DNA of 64,000 bases from Mesorhizobium hawassense (GCF_003289945.1 NZ_QMBP01000014.1:62001-126000); one strand, 5' to 3'; numbered from the stretch's first letter, positions 1-8,054 are shown. The notes: generated by a model from the letters alone, not told the origin. Numbers and translations are program-made.

Positions 1-1332
1 GAAAACCTTGGTCGGCTTCACGAAGTCGTCGAAATAGCGGATCGCGTAGCCGGTCAGCCGGTCGAGCTCGGGATGCGTCTTCGGCGTCACGCCCGGCGCG
101 TGCCGCGAGATGAAGCCCCACAGCACCGACTTGTCATGTGCGTTGGAAGCGCTCACCAGGTTGAGCAGCAGCGCGAAGGGCACCGGCAGGTCGATGGCCG
201 GCGGGTTGCCGTCATGCATGTGCCAGACCGGATTGCCCAGCCGCTCCTTCCAGTCCTGGCGCGGATAGGCGCCGAGGAAGGCGTAATACTCGTCCACCGC
301 CTTCGGGATGACGTCGAAATAGAGCTTCTTCGCCTGCCGTGGCCGCTGGTACATGTAAAGGCCGAGGCTCTCCGTCGGCGCGTAGGTCAGCCATTCGTCG
401 ATGGTCAGGCCATTGCCCTTCGACTTGGAGATCTTCTGGCCTTCCTCGTCGAGGAACAGCTCGTAGACGAAATGCTCCGGGGCGCGTCCGCCGAGGATGT
501 TGCAGATGCGGTCGTAAATCACCGCGTTGGTCTGGTGGTCCTTGCCGAACATCTCGAAATCGACGCCCAGCGCTGCCCAGCGCATGCCGAAATCCGGCTT
601 CCACTGCAGCTTCACATGGCCGCCAGTGACCGGCAGCGTGGTTTCTGTGCCTTCGTCGTCGAAGGTGATGGAGCCGGCCTTCGCGTCGACATTTATCATC
701 GGCACGTAGAGCACGCGGCCGCTCTTCGGCGAGATCGGCAGGAACGGGCTGTAGGTCGCCTGACGCTCCGGTCCGAGCGTCGGCAGCATCACGCCCATGA
801 TCTCGTCATAGCGTTCGGCGGCGCGCAGCAGTATCTCGTCGAAGCGGCCGGCCTTGTAGTACTGCGTCGCGCTGGCGAACTCGTAGTCGAAGCCGAACGT
901 GTCGAGGAAGCGGCACAGCATCGCGTTGTTGTGGTCGGCGAAGCTCGCATAATCGCCGCCGAACGGATTGGGCACCGAGGTCAGCGGCATGTGCAGATAG
1001 GGTTCCAACGCCGAGCGGTCCGGCACGTTCTCCGGGATCTTGCGCATGCCGTCCATGTCGTCGGAGAAGCAAAGGAGCTTGGTCTTGACCTTGTCTTGGG
1101 TCAGCACCCGGAAGGCATGCCGCACCATGGTCGTGCGCGCCACCTCGCCGAAGGTACCGATGTGCGGCAGGCCGGACGGGCCATAGCCGGTCTCGAACAG
1201 CACGGTCTCGGGAAACTCCTTGCTCTTGTAGCGGGCGATGATTTTCTTGGCTTCCTCGAACGGCCAGGCCTTGCTCTCGGCCGCCGCCGCAAGCATCTCG
1301 GGCGTGAGATCGATGATGTTTGATCCCGTCAT
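1..1332 (-). CDS. lysK: Lysyl-tRNA synthetase, class I (C-terminal part outside window)
   Basis: Charges tRNA-Lys with lysine in the cytoplasm. Reading the minus strand from the ATG at 1332 gives 444 residues with no stop before the window edge, so the C-terminus (about 100 residues in this family) is missing. The class I signatures are present: a HIGH-type motif GLPHIGTFGE at about residues 54-63 and the KMSKS-type motif KISKSKGN at about 300-307. The architecture is the archaeal-type class I enzyme that many alphaproteobacteria use in place of class II LysS. The reverse strand of this interval holds only shadow frames. The family call is secure from motifs; the exact C-terminal extent cannot be seen. 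Confidence 0.93.
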   Translation of the reverse strand, partial: MTGSNIIDLTPEMLAAAAESKAWPFEEAKKIIARYKSKEFPETVLFETGYGPSGLPHIGTFGEVARTTMVRHAFRVLTQDKVKTKLLCFSDDMDGMRKIPENVPDRSALEPYLHMPLTSVPNPFGGDYASFADHNNAMLCRFLDTFGFDYEFASATQYYKAGRFDEILLRAAERYDEIMGVMLPTLGPERQATYSPFLPISPKSGRVLYVPMINVDAKAGSITFDDEGTETTLPVTGGHVKLQWKPDFGMRWAALGVDFEMFGKDHQTNAVIYDRICNILGGRAPEHFVYELFLDEEGQKISKSKGNGLTIDEWLTYAPTESLGLYMYQRPRQAKKLYFDVIPKAVDEYYAFLGAYPRQDWKERLGNPVWHMHDGNPPAIDLPVPFALLLNLVSASNAHDKSVLWGFISRHAPGVTPKTHPELDRLTGYAIRYFDDFVKPTKVF

Positions 1333-1544
1333 GTCAAAGTTCCGGTCAAGGCCGTCTTGCGCGGCGGATGAAAATTGTCGCCCGGTCTCTAGGCGTGACA
1401 GGCCGGAGCGTCAACGATTTGCGGCGGTTTTCCTTGCGGCGCCACAATCGCATCCCTACGTTCGAGCCTCGCTTTCAAGCGCATGTCACCCAAAAGCGCG
1501 TCGCGATATTGGGGGAATGACATGCACGCTGCTAGGAGTTTTGA

Positions 1545-1958
1545 ATGCCTTTGCTGACGACGCATGAAGCCCTGATCCACCTGATGGTCATCACATCGGC
1601 TTCCGACCGCGACATGACCGATGTCGAGCTGGCGCGGATCGGCGACGTTGTTCGCACCTGGCCGGTCTTCGTCGACTTCAACCACGACAGGCTGGTTGCG
1701 GTGGCACAGGCCTGTCAGAAGGCGCTGCATGAAAAGGACGGGCTGGAAGGCGTGCTGGCGCGCGTCGCCGAAGCGCTGCCCGAGCGTCTGCGCGACACGG
1801 CCTATGCGGCCGCCTTCGAAGTCGCCGCCGTCGATCTCGAAATGCGCATGGAGGAAGTGCGCGTCCTGCAGCTCATCCGCCTCAAGCTCGATCTCGACAC
1901 GCTGACCGTGGCGGCGATCGCGCGAGCGGCGAAGGCGCGGCTGCGCACGCTGACCTAG
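1545..1958 (+). CDS. TerB-like small alpha-helical protein
   Basis: A 137-residue, soluble, all-helical protein. Its pattern of acidic and hydrophobic heptads (SDRDMTDVELARI, then MRMEEVRVLQLIRLKLDLD) resembles the TerB/DjlA N-terminal fold, in which a pair of acidic helices binds metal. Proteins of this type in rhizobia are annotated as tellurite-resistance TerB family, but no other ter genes lie nearby, so a tellurite role should not be assumed. The ATG at 1545 follows an AGGAG ribosome site at 1531-1535. The stop overlaps the stop of the convergent binding-protein gene: the palindrome CTAG at 1955-1958 supplies TAG to both. Family confidence is moderate; function unknown. Confidence 0.7.
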   Translation: MPLLTTHEALIHLMVITSASDRDMTDVELARIGDVVRTWPVFVDFNHDRLVAVAQACQKALHEKDGLEGVLARVAEALPERLRDTAYAAAFEVAAVDLEMRMEEVRVLQLIRLKLDLDTLTVAAIARAAKARLRTLT

Positions 1959-2884
1959 AAAAAGCTGACGGGAAAATAGCGCAGATAGAACTCGGCGAAG
2001 GTACCTTTGATCGAGATTTCCTGCAGCGCGTAGTCGAAGGCGGCAGCAAGTGCGGTGTCGCTCTTGCGGGTGGCGATCGCCATGCCCGAGCCCAGATATT
2101 CCGGCGCCAGATACGGCCCGCCGGCAAAGCGGCAGCAGCTGGCGGCGTCGGAGCCGCCCAGCCAGAAGGCAAAGCGCATGCCGTCGCCGAAGGCGGCGTC
2201 GACCTTGCCGGCTTTGAGATCGGCATAGAGATCCTCGGGCTTGTCGAAAGTCACGACCTGCACGGTCTTGAAGTAATCGCGCAGCATTTTCTCATGCGCC
2301 GATCCGGCGACGACGCCGACCCGCTTGCTGCGCAATTTGTCGAGGATCGGCTCGGCGAAGGCCTTCGCCTTCAGCATGATGAACCGCGCCGGGAATTGCA
2401 TATAGGAGCGCGAGAAGGCGTATTTCTCGCGGCTCTCCGGTGTCGCGGCGATGCCGGCAATGATCGCCTCGCCCTCGCCCTTCTGGAGAGCATCGTCCAG
2501 TTCGTTCCATGGCAGGGCCTGGACCTGGCATTTCTCGACGACGCCCAGTTCCGCGCAGATCGCCCGCGCCAGATCGATGTGGAAACCCGACAGGCGGCCC
2601 GAGCCGTCGAGGAAGTTGAAGGGCGGAAAATCGGTGGTGGTGAGGAATCTCAGCCGCGGCAGCGCCGACAGATCGGGTTTCGGCAGCCGCTCCTTGGCGT
2701 CCCACAGCACCGGCACCTGCGGCTCCGCTGCCTGAGTCGCGCCGGCAAACGGCAATGCGCCGCCCAGCACGGACATTAGGGCCAGAAATATCCACCGCAA
2801 GATCACGATATGGCTCCGCGCCCGCCCCCCGTTCGAAGGCTTTTCGTATGAAAATGCGGCAGGCACAACGGTTTTTGATTTCAA
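1955..2884 (-). CDS. Periplasmic amino-acid-type ABC transporter substrate-binding protein (orphan)
   Basis: Family 3 solute-binding protein (SBP_bac_3), expected to bind a polar amino acid or similar small solute in the periplasm. Visible signatures include LRFLTTTDFPPFNFLDG near the mature N-terminus, GFHIDLARAICAEL, and a late KVDAAFGDGMRFAFWL block. The ORF from 2884 gives 309 residues with a hydrophobic stretch (WIFLALMSVLGGALPF) and a likely signal-peptidase site after TQAAE. The first 25-30 residues before that stretch look unlike a signal peptide, so a downstream start is possible. No permease or ATPase gene is adjacent, so its partner transporter is elsewhere, or it acts as a sensor. 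Convergent with the TerB-like gene, sharing CTAG as stop. Confidence 0.82.
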   Translation of the reverse strand: MKSKTVVPAAFSYEKPSNGGRARSHIVILRWIFLALMSVLGGALPFAGATQAAEPQVPVLWDAKERLPKPDLSALPRLRFLTTTDFPPFNFLDGSGRLSGFHIDLARAICAELGVVEKCQVQALPWNELDDALQKGEGEAIIAGIAATPESREKYAFSRSYMQFPARFIMLKAKAFAEPILDKLRSKRVGVVAGSAHEKMLRDYFKTVQVVTFDKPEDLYADLKAGKVDAAFGDGMRFAFWLGGSDAASCCRFAGGPYLAPEYLGSGMAIATRKSDTALAAAFDYALQEISIKGTFAEFYLRYFPVSFF

Positions 2885-3011
2885 GCGGCCAAATTAGGCG
2901 TATGGTTTAGCGCGTCTGCAAATAACCTCGCGCGCGCCGGAAGGGGGAAGCTACCGGCTTGCAGGGGAGATTGCGATCCGGGGGTTGATGGCGAAGGGCG
3001 GTTAGGGCATC

Positions 3012-3056
3012 TACCGTCGGTAACGAAAAAGCAGAAGCAACATGGGGTAGATGTTG
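3012..3056 (+). promoter_or_regulatory. luxR leader: odd palindrome and hairpin enclosing the ribosome site
   Basis: Two symmetrical elements precede luxR. TACCG-T-CGGTA lies at 3012-3022. GCAACAT (3036-3042) pairs with ATGTTGC (3050-3056), leaving the only purine-rich candidate ribosome site (GGGG, 3043-3046) in the loop, just before the ATG at 3059. This could modulate luxR translation or be a DNA site for a LuxR-type dimer. Both readings are inference. Confidence 0.35.
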
Positions 3057-3058
3057 CG

Positions 3059-3790
3059 ATGGGCCTGTTTGACAGAACTCTGGAATATATAGACCAGTTG
3101 CAGAATGCCGGCACCGCGGCCGCGGTTTGCGAGCGGCTGCTTGGCATCACCTCGAATTTCGGCCTGACCGCCCTGATGGCGGGAACCGTGCCGCAACCGG
3201 GCACGCCACGCGGCCTGCAGAAACAGCATGTGATGCTTTGCGATTGGCCCGGCGATTGGCTGAAGCGCTATGTGGCGCGCAATTATGTCGACCACGATCC
3301 GGTGGTCAGCCACATGAAGCAGTTGCAGGCGCCGTTCCAATGGCGCGATGCTTCCAAGAGTGCGGTGATCGACAAGAGTAGCGACGAAGTCATGGGCGAC
3401 GCGCGCGAGTTCAAGCTGCGCGACGGCCTGGCGTTTCCGCTGGTCACGCTCGACGGCCAGATCGTCATGGTCTCGCTGGGCGGCGAGTCGGTTGAATTGT
3501 CGGATACCGAATTCGGAATGGTCTCGCTGGCGTCGACCTATGCAATCGGCCGTGCCATGCAACTGCACACCAAGGCCGAGACCATCATCGATCACATTGA
3601 ATTGACGGCGCGTGAGCGGGAATGCCTGCAATGGGCGGCCGTCGGCAAGTCCGAATGGGAGATTTCCCAAATCCTCGGAATCTCGGAGCACACTTCCGAG
3701 AAACACCTTCTTAACGCCAAAAGCAAACTGGGCGCAGCCAACCGGGTGCAGGCAGTCGCGGAGGCCATTAGGCGCGGCTATATCAGTTAG
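3059..3790 (+). CDS. LuxR-family AHL-responsive transcriptional regulator
   Basis: 243 residues: an autoinducer-binding domain (about 15-165) and a GerE-type helix-turn-helix (about 180-240, LTARERECLQWAAVGKSEWE and onward). Hallmark AHL-pocket residues are visible: W67, Y71 or Y76, D80 in the DHDPV motif, and W95 in APFQW. It is therefore a true AHL receptor type rather than a NarL-type regulator. It sits directly upstream of luxI in the same direction, the classic arrangement for a cognate receptor/synthase pair. Its last about 27 codons and the following intergenic DNA are repeated immediately downstream. Its stop TAG lies inside the inverted repeat at 3788-3808. The gene name within the genus (several luxR paralogues exist) is not assigned. 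Confidence 0.92.
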   Translation: MGLFDRTLEYIDQLQNAGTAAAVCERLLGITSNFGLTALMAGTVPQPGTPRGLQKQHVMLCDWPGDWLKRYVARNYVDHDPVVSHMKQLQAPFQWRDASKSAVIDKSSDEVMGDAREFKLRDGLAFPLVTLDGQIVMVSLGGESVELSDTEFGMVSLASTYAIGRAMQLHTKAETIIDHIELTARERECLQWAAVGKSEWEISQILGISEHTSEKHLLNAKSKLGAANRVQAVAEAIRRGYIS

Positions 3791-4066
3791 GCCGGCCGTG
3801 CCGGCCTACAATTCACGCTTACGCGATCCGTGATATTTTTGGAAAAGCGCAGCCGAATCTCCCTCTTGGGAGAGGGCTAATGATTTCTTAACGCCAAAAG
3901 CAAACTGGGTCCCACCAACCCTGTGCAGGCAGTCGCGCAGGCGATTAGGCGTGGCTATATTAGCCAGGTCGGCCGTGCTGGCCTAGAATTCTTGCCTACG
4001 CGTTCGCGTAATATTTTCGGGAAAGCCCGGCCGTATCTTCCTCTTAAGCCTAGGAGACGGCTAATG
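3711..4066 (+). repeat. Imperfect tandem duplication: luxR 3' end + hairpin + luxI leader/start
   Basis: Copy 1 spans about 3711-3882 and copy 2 about 3888-4066 (offset 177 at the left end and 184 at the right, so small indels). Each copy contains the end of luxR, a short inverted repeat (3788-3808; 3966-3984), an AT-richer stretch ending in ATATTTT, a GGAG ribosome site and an ATG. In copy 1 that ATG (3880) is followed at once by a stop (ATG ATT TCT TAA); in copy 2 it is the luxI start (4064). The luxR stop TAG has become CAG in copy 2. Many differences in the coding part are third-position changes (CGC/CGT, ATC/ATT, AGT/AGC), suggesting the second copy came from a diverged allele. Copy 2 also has the palindrome TACGCG-TT-CGCGTA (3997-4010), matched weakly at 3820-3833. 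Confidence 0.9.
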
Positions 4067-4702
4067 CTTTTCGCCCTTACCACTCAAGAATTGATGGAAC
4101 GTCCCGACCTTTGGGAGGCCGTCCACCGCCTGCGCTACAGGATTTTCGTCGAGGAGATGGGATGGACCGATCTCGATCGTCCGGACCAGCTCGAGATCGA
4201 CCAGTTCGACCATGACGAGGCGCAGCACCACCTCGTCATCCGCAACGGTGAACTGGCAGGCTACCAGCGCATGCTGCCGACCACTCGGCCGCATCTTTTG
4301 ACCGACGTGCTGTCGGACCTCTGCGAGGGCCCGTCGCCCTCGGGACCGAATGTCTGGGAGCTGACCCGCTACGCGGTGGCCCCTGGCTTTCGTGACGGCA
4401 AGCGCGGCGTCTCGACGGTCGGCACCGAACTGATCGCCGGTTTCGTCGAATGGGGTCTCAAGCGCAACGTCAACCAGGTCATCATCGAGTTCGAGCCGAT
4501 GTGGGTGCTGCGGGCGCTGCAGTTGCACTTCCTGGCAAAGCCGCTCGGCTACCAGCGCACGTATGGCAACCAGCAGGTCGTGGCGACGCTGCTCACCTTC
4601 ACCGAGCATACGCTCGATATCGTGCGAGCCCGCCGCAACCACTTCCTGCCGGTGCTGAACCGGGGCTATCCCGGTCTGCTCGGCCTGAAGCAGGCTTCGT
4701 GA
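4064..4702 (+). CDS. LuxI-family acyl-homoserine-lactone synthase
   Basis: Makes an acyl-homoserine lactone from S-adenosylmethionine and an acyl donor. 212 residues from the ATG at 4064 (GGAG at 4053-4056). The family's invariant residues are present: R24, F28 and W34 in LRYRIFVEEMGW, acidic D46 and D49 in IDQFDHDEA, R69 in YQRML, and E99/R102 in WELTRYAV. An upstream in-frame ATG at 3923 would add 47 residues, but these are translated remnant of luxR from the duplication, so 4064 is preferred. The crotonase gene follows after 11 bp and is probably co-transcribed. The acyl chain cannot be read from sequence; the linked acyl-CoA enzyme hints at an unusual or CoA-activated acyl donor (inference). 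Confidence 0.93.
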   Translation: MLFALTTQELMERPDLWEAVHRLRYRIFVEEMGWTDLDRPDQLEIDQFDHDEAQHHLVIRNGELAGYQRMLPTTRPHLLTDVLSDLCEGPSPSGPNVWELTRYAVAPGFRDGKRGVSTVGTELIAGFVEWGLKRNVNQVIIEFEPMWVLRALQLHFLAKPLGYQRTYGNQQVVATLLTFTEHTLDIVRARRNHFLPVLNRGYPGLLGLKQAS

Positions 4703-4713
4703 GGGAGGCGGTC

Positions 4714-5463
4714 ATGAGCTTCCATCCCGAACCGGAACTGCGCGGCCACACGCTGGTGGTCACCGTGTCCTCGCATGACGGAAGGCCGGTGCTCGACCGG
4801 CAGGCTTATGCGAGCCTTGCCAGGACCTTGCACGAGGCGGCTGTCAATGACGAGGTCCGCGTCGTCATGCTGCGTGGCCTGGCCGGCTGCTTCTGCCTCG
4901 GCGGCGACTTCTCGGAGTTCCTCGACGCCACCAAGCACCGAGAGCTGATCGCCGCCGTCACCGACATGTTCCGCGTGTTGGCAACCTTCCCCAAGCCGGT
5001 GCTTGCCTGTGTCGACGGCGATGCCGTCGGCGTCGGCTGCACCATCCTGTTCCATTGCGACATGGTGATCGCTTCCAAGGGCAGCACCTTCAGGGTCCCG
5101 TTCGTCGATTTCGGCCTGGTGCCGGATGCGGCGACCAGCATTCTCGCGCCCCAGAAGCTCGGCTATGCCGGCGCCTTCCGCTTCTTCTGCCTGGGCGACA
5201 CGCTCGGCGTCGAGGATGCCAAGGCGCTCGGCCTGGTCGGCGAGATCGTGACGCAAGGCAGTGCCGAGGAAGCGACGCTGGCGAGGGCGAAACATCTCGC
5301 CAAGAAGCCGGTGGCGGCATTGCTGCAGACGCGCAGCCTGCTCAAGGGCGATACGGACGTGCTGTGCGACCGCATCGACCACGAGATCACGCTGTTCCAG
5401 CAGGCGCTTCAGGATGACACCACGCTGAAGCGGCTGCAGCGGATCGCCCGCCTGGCGGCCTGA
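4714..5463 (+). CDS. Crotonase-family protein, enoyl-CoA isomerase-like, linked to luxI
   Basis: 249 residues of enoyl-CoA hydratase/isomerase fold acting on acyl-CoA thioesters. The first oxyanion-hole segment is GCFCLGGDFSEF (59-70) and the second is DGDAVGVGCTILFHCDMVIA (101-120). In hydratases the next segment carries a catalytic Glu in a PE motif; here it is VPFVDFGLVPDAATS (128-142), with Phe130 at that position and Asp138 where isomerase-type members usually have Glu. It therefore looks more like a delta3-delta2 enoyl-CoA isomerase than a hydratase, with an Asp variant. The start at 4714 follows GAGGGAGG and lies 11 bp after luxI. A longer upstream frame overlaps luxI and is rejected. 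Context suggests it tailors or supplies the acyl chain of the signal; this is inference. Confidence 0.88.
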   Translation: MSFHPEPELRGHTLVVTVSSHDGRPVLDRQAYASLARTLHEAAVNDEVRVVMLRGLAGCFCLGGDFSEFLDATKHRELIAAVTDMFRVLATFPKPVLACVDGDAVGVGCTILFHCDMVIASKGSTFRVPFVDFGLVPDAATSILAPQKLGYAGAFRFFCLGDTLGVEDAKALGLVGEIVTQGSAEEATLARAKHLAKKPVAALLQTRSLLKGDTDVLCDRIDHEITLFQQALQDDTTLKRLQRIARLAA

Positions 5464-5482
5464 CCGGCCAGCATGAAAGTCT

Positions 5483-5516
5483 CAGCGCCGCGCGAGCCGA
5501 AAGCCGCGCGGCGCTG
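5483..5516. terminator. Stem-loop between convergent crotonase and ppk2 genes
   Basis: Perfect 12-bp stem (CAGCGCCGCGCG / CGCGCGGCGCTG) with a 10-base loop, placed between two converging genes. There is no clean U-run on either side, so it may be a bidirectional or Rho-assisted end point. Confidence 0.5.
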
Positions 5517-5577
5517 TAATGTTTCTCTCGATGATGTCGTTCTCCCAAAACCGCTGCGCACTTTTGGGCGACATGCA

Positions 5578-6483
5578 TTAGTCCTTCAGGAAATCGGGCC
5601 CTACGCCGATGATCTTCTTGTCGGCCTTGCCGATGGCGTCGAGGTCGCGGCCCTCATAGGGCAGCGACAGAAGGATACGCTGGATCACCGCCAGCCGGGC
5701 ACGGCGCTTGTCGTTGGCGCGCACGATGATCCAGGGCGCGAACGCCTTGTGCGTTCGCTCGATCATCTGGTCGCGCGCCTTGGTGTAATCGTCCCATTTG
5801 CTGATGCCGGCGATATCGATCGGCGAGAACTTCCAGTTCTTCAGCGGCGACCAGCGGCGGTCGTGGAAGCGTTCGAGCTGCGTCTCGCGGCCGATGTTCA
5901 GCCAGAATTTGAAGAAATGGATGCCCTCATTGGAGATCATGCGCTCGAAATGCGGTGTCTCGTCGAGGAATTTCTCGTGCAGCTCCGGCGTGCAGAACCC
6001 CATCACCGGTTCGACGCCGGCGCGGTTGTACCAGGAGCGGTCGAAGGTGACGAATTCGCCAGAAGTCGGGAAATGGTCGACATAGCGCTGGTAATACCAT
6101 TGCCCGGCCTCGGTCGGCGTCGGCTTGGTCAGCGCTACGTTGCGCGCCGTGCGCGGGTTCATGTACTGTCGCAACACGAAGATGGTGCCGCCCTTGCCGG
6201 CCGCGTCACGGCCCTCGAACAGCGCCATCACCCGCTTGCCGGTCGCCTGCAGCCACGTCAGCGCCTTGACGAGTTCGATCTGCAGCCGCTCGAGCTCCTG
6301 CTCGTATTCCTCGCCATTCATCTTCTTGTCGTAAGGATAGCCGCCGGCGCTGAGCTTGTTGTCCTCGATCCAGTCCGGCAGCACCGGATTGTCGATGTCG
6401 AATGCGCGTTCCTTGCCGCCGATCCTGATCTTGATCGGTCCCGTGGCCGGCACCGCTTCAGCCGTTTCCTTGGCTTTTTTCAT
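5578..6483 (-). CDS. ppk2: Polyphosphate kinase 2
   Basis: Transfers phosphate between polyphosphate and nucleotides, in many PPK2 enzymes making NTP or NDP from polyphosphate. 301 residues, a single-domain class I length. The Walker A loop is FEGRDAAGKGGT at about 89-100. The lid/Walker B block VTFDRSWYNRAGVEPVMGF follows, then the conserved FHDRRWSPLKNWKFSPID stretch. The ATG at 6483 is the first in frame and fits the family N-terminus. It is divergent from phoR, the phosphate-sensing kinase gene, and the two share a 202-bp upstream region, a suggestive phosphate-metabolism neighbourhood. Nucleotide preference (ADP, GDP or AMP) cannot be decided here. Confidence 0.93.
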   Translation of the reverse strand: MKKAKETAEAVPATGPIKIRIGGKERAFDIDNPVLPDWIEDNKLSAGGYPYDKKMNGEEYEQELERLQIELVKALTWLQATGKRVMALFEGRDAAGKGGTIFVLRQYMNPRTARNVALTKPTPTEAGQWYYQRYVDHFPTSGEFVTFDRSWYNRAGVEPVMGFCTPELHEKFLDETPHFERMISNEGIHFFKFWLNIGRETQLERFHDRRWSPLKNWKFSPIDIAGISKWDDYTKARDQMIERTHKAFAPWIIVRANDKRRARLAVIQRILLSLPYEGRDLDAIGKADKKIIGVGPDFLKD

Positions 6484-6685
6484 CCAGACGAACCTTTTCA
6501 GTTTGCGGACTCATGCTATGGAGCCTTGGCGGCGTAGCGCCCATCCGGACGCAGGCACGTCGTAGCATTTTGATTTTGCGCATGAACCTTCGCGAAAATC
6601 GATCCTGATTTTCAAGAGGCCGATGCGCCAGGCCAGTCCAGCGAGCCGCTGACCGGTCGACGGGATGCGGGGTGGCGTGGGCCTT

Positions 6686-7951
6686 ATGGCAGAGACCGGC
6701 ACGGGGCAAGAGAGCAGGGGGCAAACCCTGGCGGCGCGGTTTTGGCGCAACCGCTGGCTGCTTGCCGCCTGCGTTGTCGACGTCTTCGCGGTCTACTCTT
6801 TCGCCGGCGCTTCCGTCTATCTGCCGCTGCTGGCCCTGGCTCTGTTGGCGGCCGCGGCGATGCTACCCGCCGATGCCGAGCGTCAGTCGGCCGATGCGGC
6901 TGCCGCGATCGAGGCCGGCGGGCTGCAACGTCTCTCCGGCGAATATCTGGCGGCGGCGGTAGCCGATCCGCTGATCATCTTCGATCATTCGGCCGCGATG
7001 GTTCACGCCAACGCCGCGGCCTTCGCTGCCTTCGGCGGCCTGGCGCCTGGCATGTCGCTGGCATTGAAGTTTCGCGCCCCGGAAATGCAGGCGCTGCTGG
7101 ACGGCATCCTGTCGGGCGATGTCGCCGCCGATGCGGTCGACTACACCGAAAAGCTCCCGGTGGAGCGCACATACCGGGTCAGCGCGTCCACGGTCGGCCA
7201 TGCCACCGGCCTCTATGTGCTGGTGTTCAAGGATCAGAGCGAGACGCGCCGGATCGATCGCATGCGGGCCGACTTCATCGCCAATGCCAGTCATGAGCTG
7301 CGCACGCCGCTGGCCTCGATCGCAGGTTTCATCGAGACGCTGCGCGGCCCGGCCCGCAACGATCCGGCGGCGCGCGACCAGTTCCTGCAGATCATGCAGA
7401 ACCAGACCGGCCGCATGGCCCGCCTGATCGACGATCTGCTCTCGCTGTCGCGGCTGGAGATGAAACCCTATCTGAAGCCGGGCACCGAGGTCGATCTTCG
7501 CCAGACGATCGACAGCGTCATCGATTCGCTCGGACCGCTGGCCGCCGAGAACGGCGTCGTCATCGGGCGGGAGTTCGCCGATGGGCGGGTTGTCGTTCCC
7601 GGCGACCGCGACGAACTGTTCCAGGTTTTCGAGAATCTCCTGGAGAATGCCTGCAAATACGGCCAGTCAGGCGGACACGTCACCGTATCGATTGCGGGCG
7701 CCGATGACGCCCAGCAGCCGGGCTTCGACGTCACCATCAGGGACTACGGTCCGGGCATCGCCGAAGAGCATATCCCGCGCATAACCGAGCGCTTTTACCG
7801 CGTCGATGTCGAAAACAGCCGCACCCAGAAGGGCACCGGGCTTGGCCTTTCGATCGTCAAGCATATATTGAGCCGGCATAACGCAAGATTGTCGATCAAG
7901 TCGGAAGTCGGCAAGGGCGCGGCGTTCACGGTTCATTTGCCGGCTCGCTGA
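6686..7951 (+). CDS. phoR: Phosphate-regulon-type sensor histidine kinase PhoR
   Basis: Membrane histidine kinase. The N-terminal part has two hydrophobic segments (about WLLAACVVDVFAVYSF and YLPLLALALLAAAAML), then a PAS-like domain (LAAAVADPLIIFDHSAAMVH). The HisKA box is FIANASHELRTPLASIAGF with the phospho-acceptor His, and the HATPase motifs are ENLLENACKYG, DYGPGIAEEHIPRITERFYR and GTGLGLSIVKHI. The length (421 residues) fits PhoR. The ATG at 6686 has a GGGGTGG stretch 11 bp upstream; the upstream in-frame ATG at 6665 would add seven residues. phoU follows, but pstSCAB and phoB, which often lie between or beside them in relatives, are absent. A terminator-like hairpin closes the gene. 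Confidence 0.88.
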   Translation: MAETGTGQESRGQTLAARFWRNRWLLAACVVDVFAVYSFAGASVYLPLLALALLAAAAMLPADAERQSADAAAAIEAGGLQRLSGEYLAAAVADPLIIFDHSAAMVHANAAAFAAFGGLAPGMSLALKFRAPEMQALLDGILSGDVAADAVDYTEKLPVERTYRVSASTVGHATGLYVLVFKDQSETRRIDRMRADFIANASHELRTPLASIAGFIETLRGPARNDPAARDQFLQIMQNQTGRMARLIDDLLSLSRLEMKPYLKPGTEVDLRQTIDSVIDSLGPLAAENGVVIGREFADGRVVVPGDRDELFQVFENLLENACKYGQSGGHVTVSIAGADDAQQPGFDVTIRDYGPGIAEEHIPRITERFYRVDVENSRTQKGTGLGLSIVKHILSRHNARLSIKSEVGKGAAFTVHLPAR

Positions 7952-7958
7952 TCGTGTA

Positions 7959-7985
7959 CCGGTTGCCAACCGGGATTTTCTTCTT
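7959..7985 (+). terminator. Intrinsic terminator-like hairpin after phoR
   Basis: CCGGTT (7959-7964) pairs with AACCGG (7968-7973) across a GCC loop and is followed by the T-rich stretch GATTTTCTTCTTTC. It separates phoR from phoU, implying that phoU has its own promoter. Confidence 0.5.
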
Positions 7986-8054
7986 TCTGTCATGCGGTTC
8001 GCGTATCAGCGACAGATTGAGGGAGCGCACCAGCCGGTACAAAACCGGGAAGGC

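Noticed and set aside
3923..4063. 47-residue N-terminal extension of LuxI
   Set aside because: It is the translated remnant of the duplicated luxR tail; the LuxI family starts at MLFALTTQ (4064) with its own ribosome site.
7987..8010. Possible PHO box (CTGTCAT half-site) upstream of phoU
   Set aside because: Only one half-site matches; the second repeat is not recognisable.
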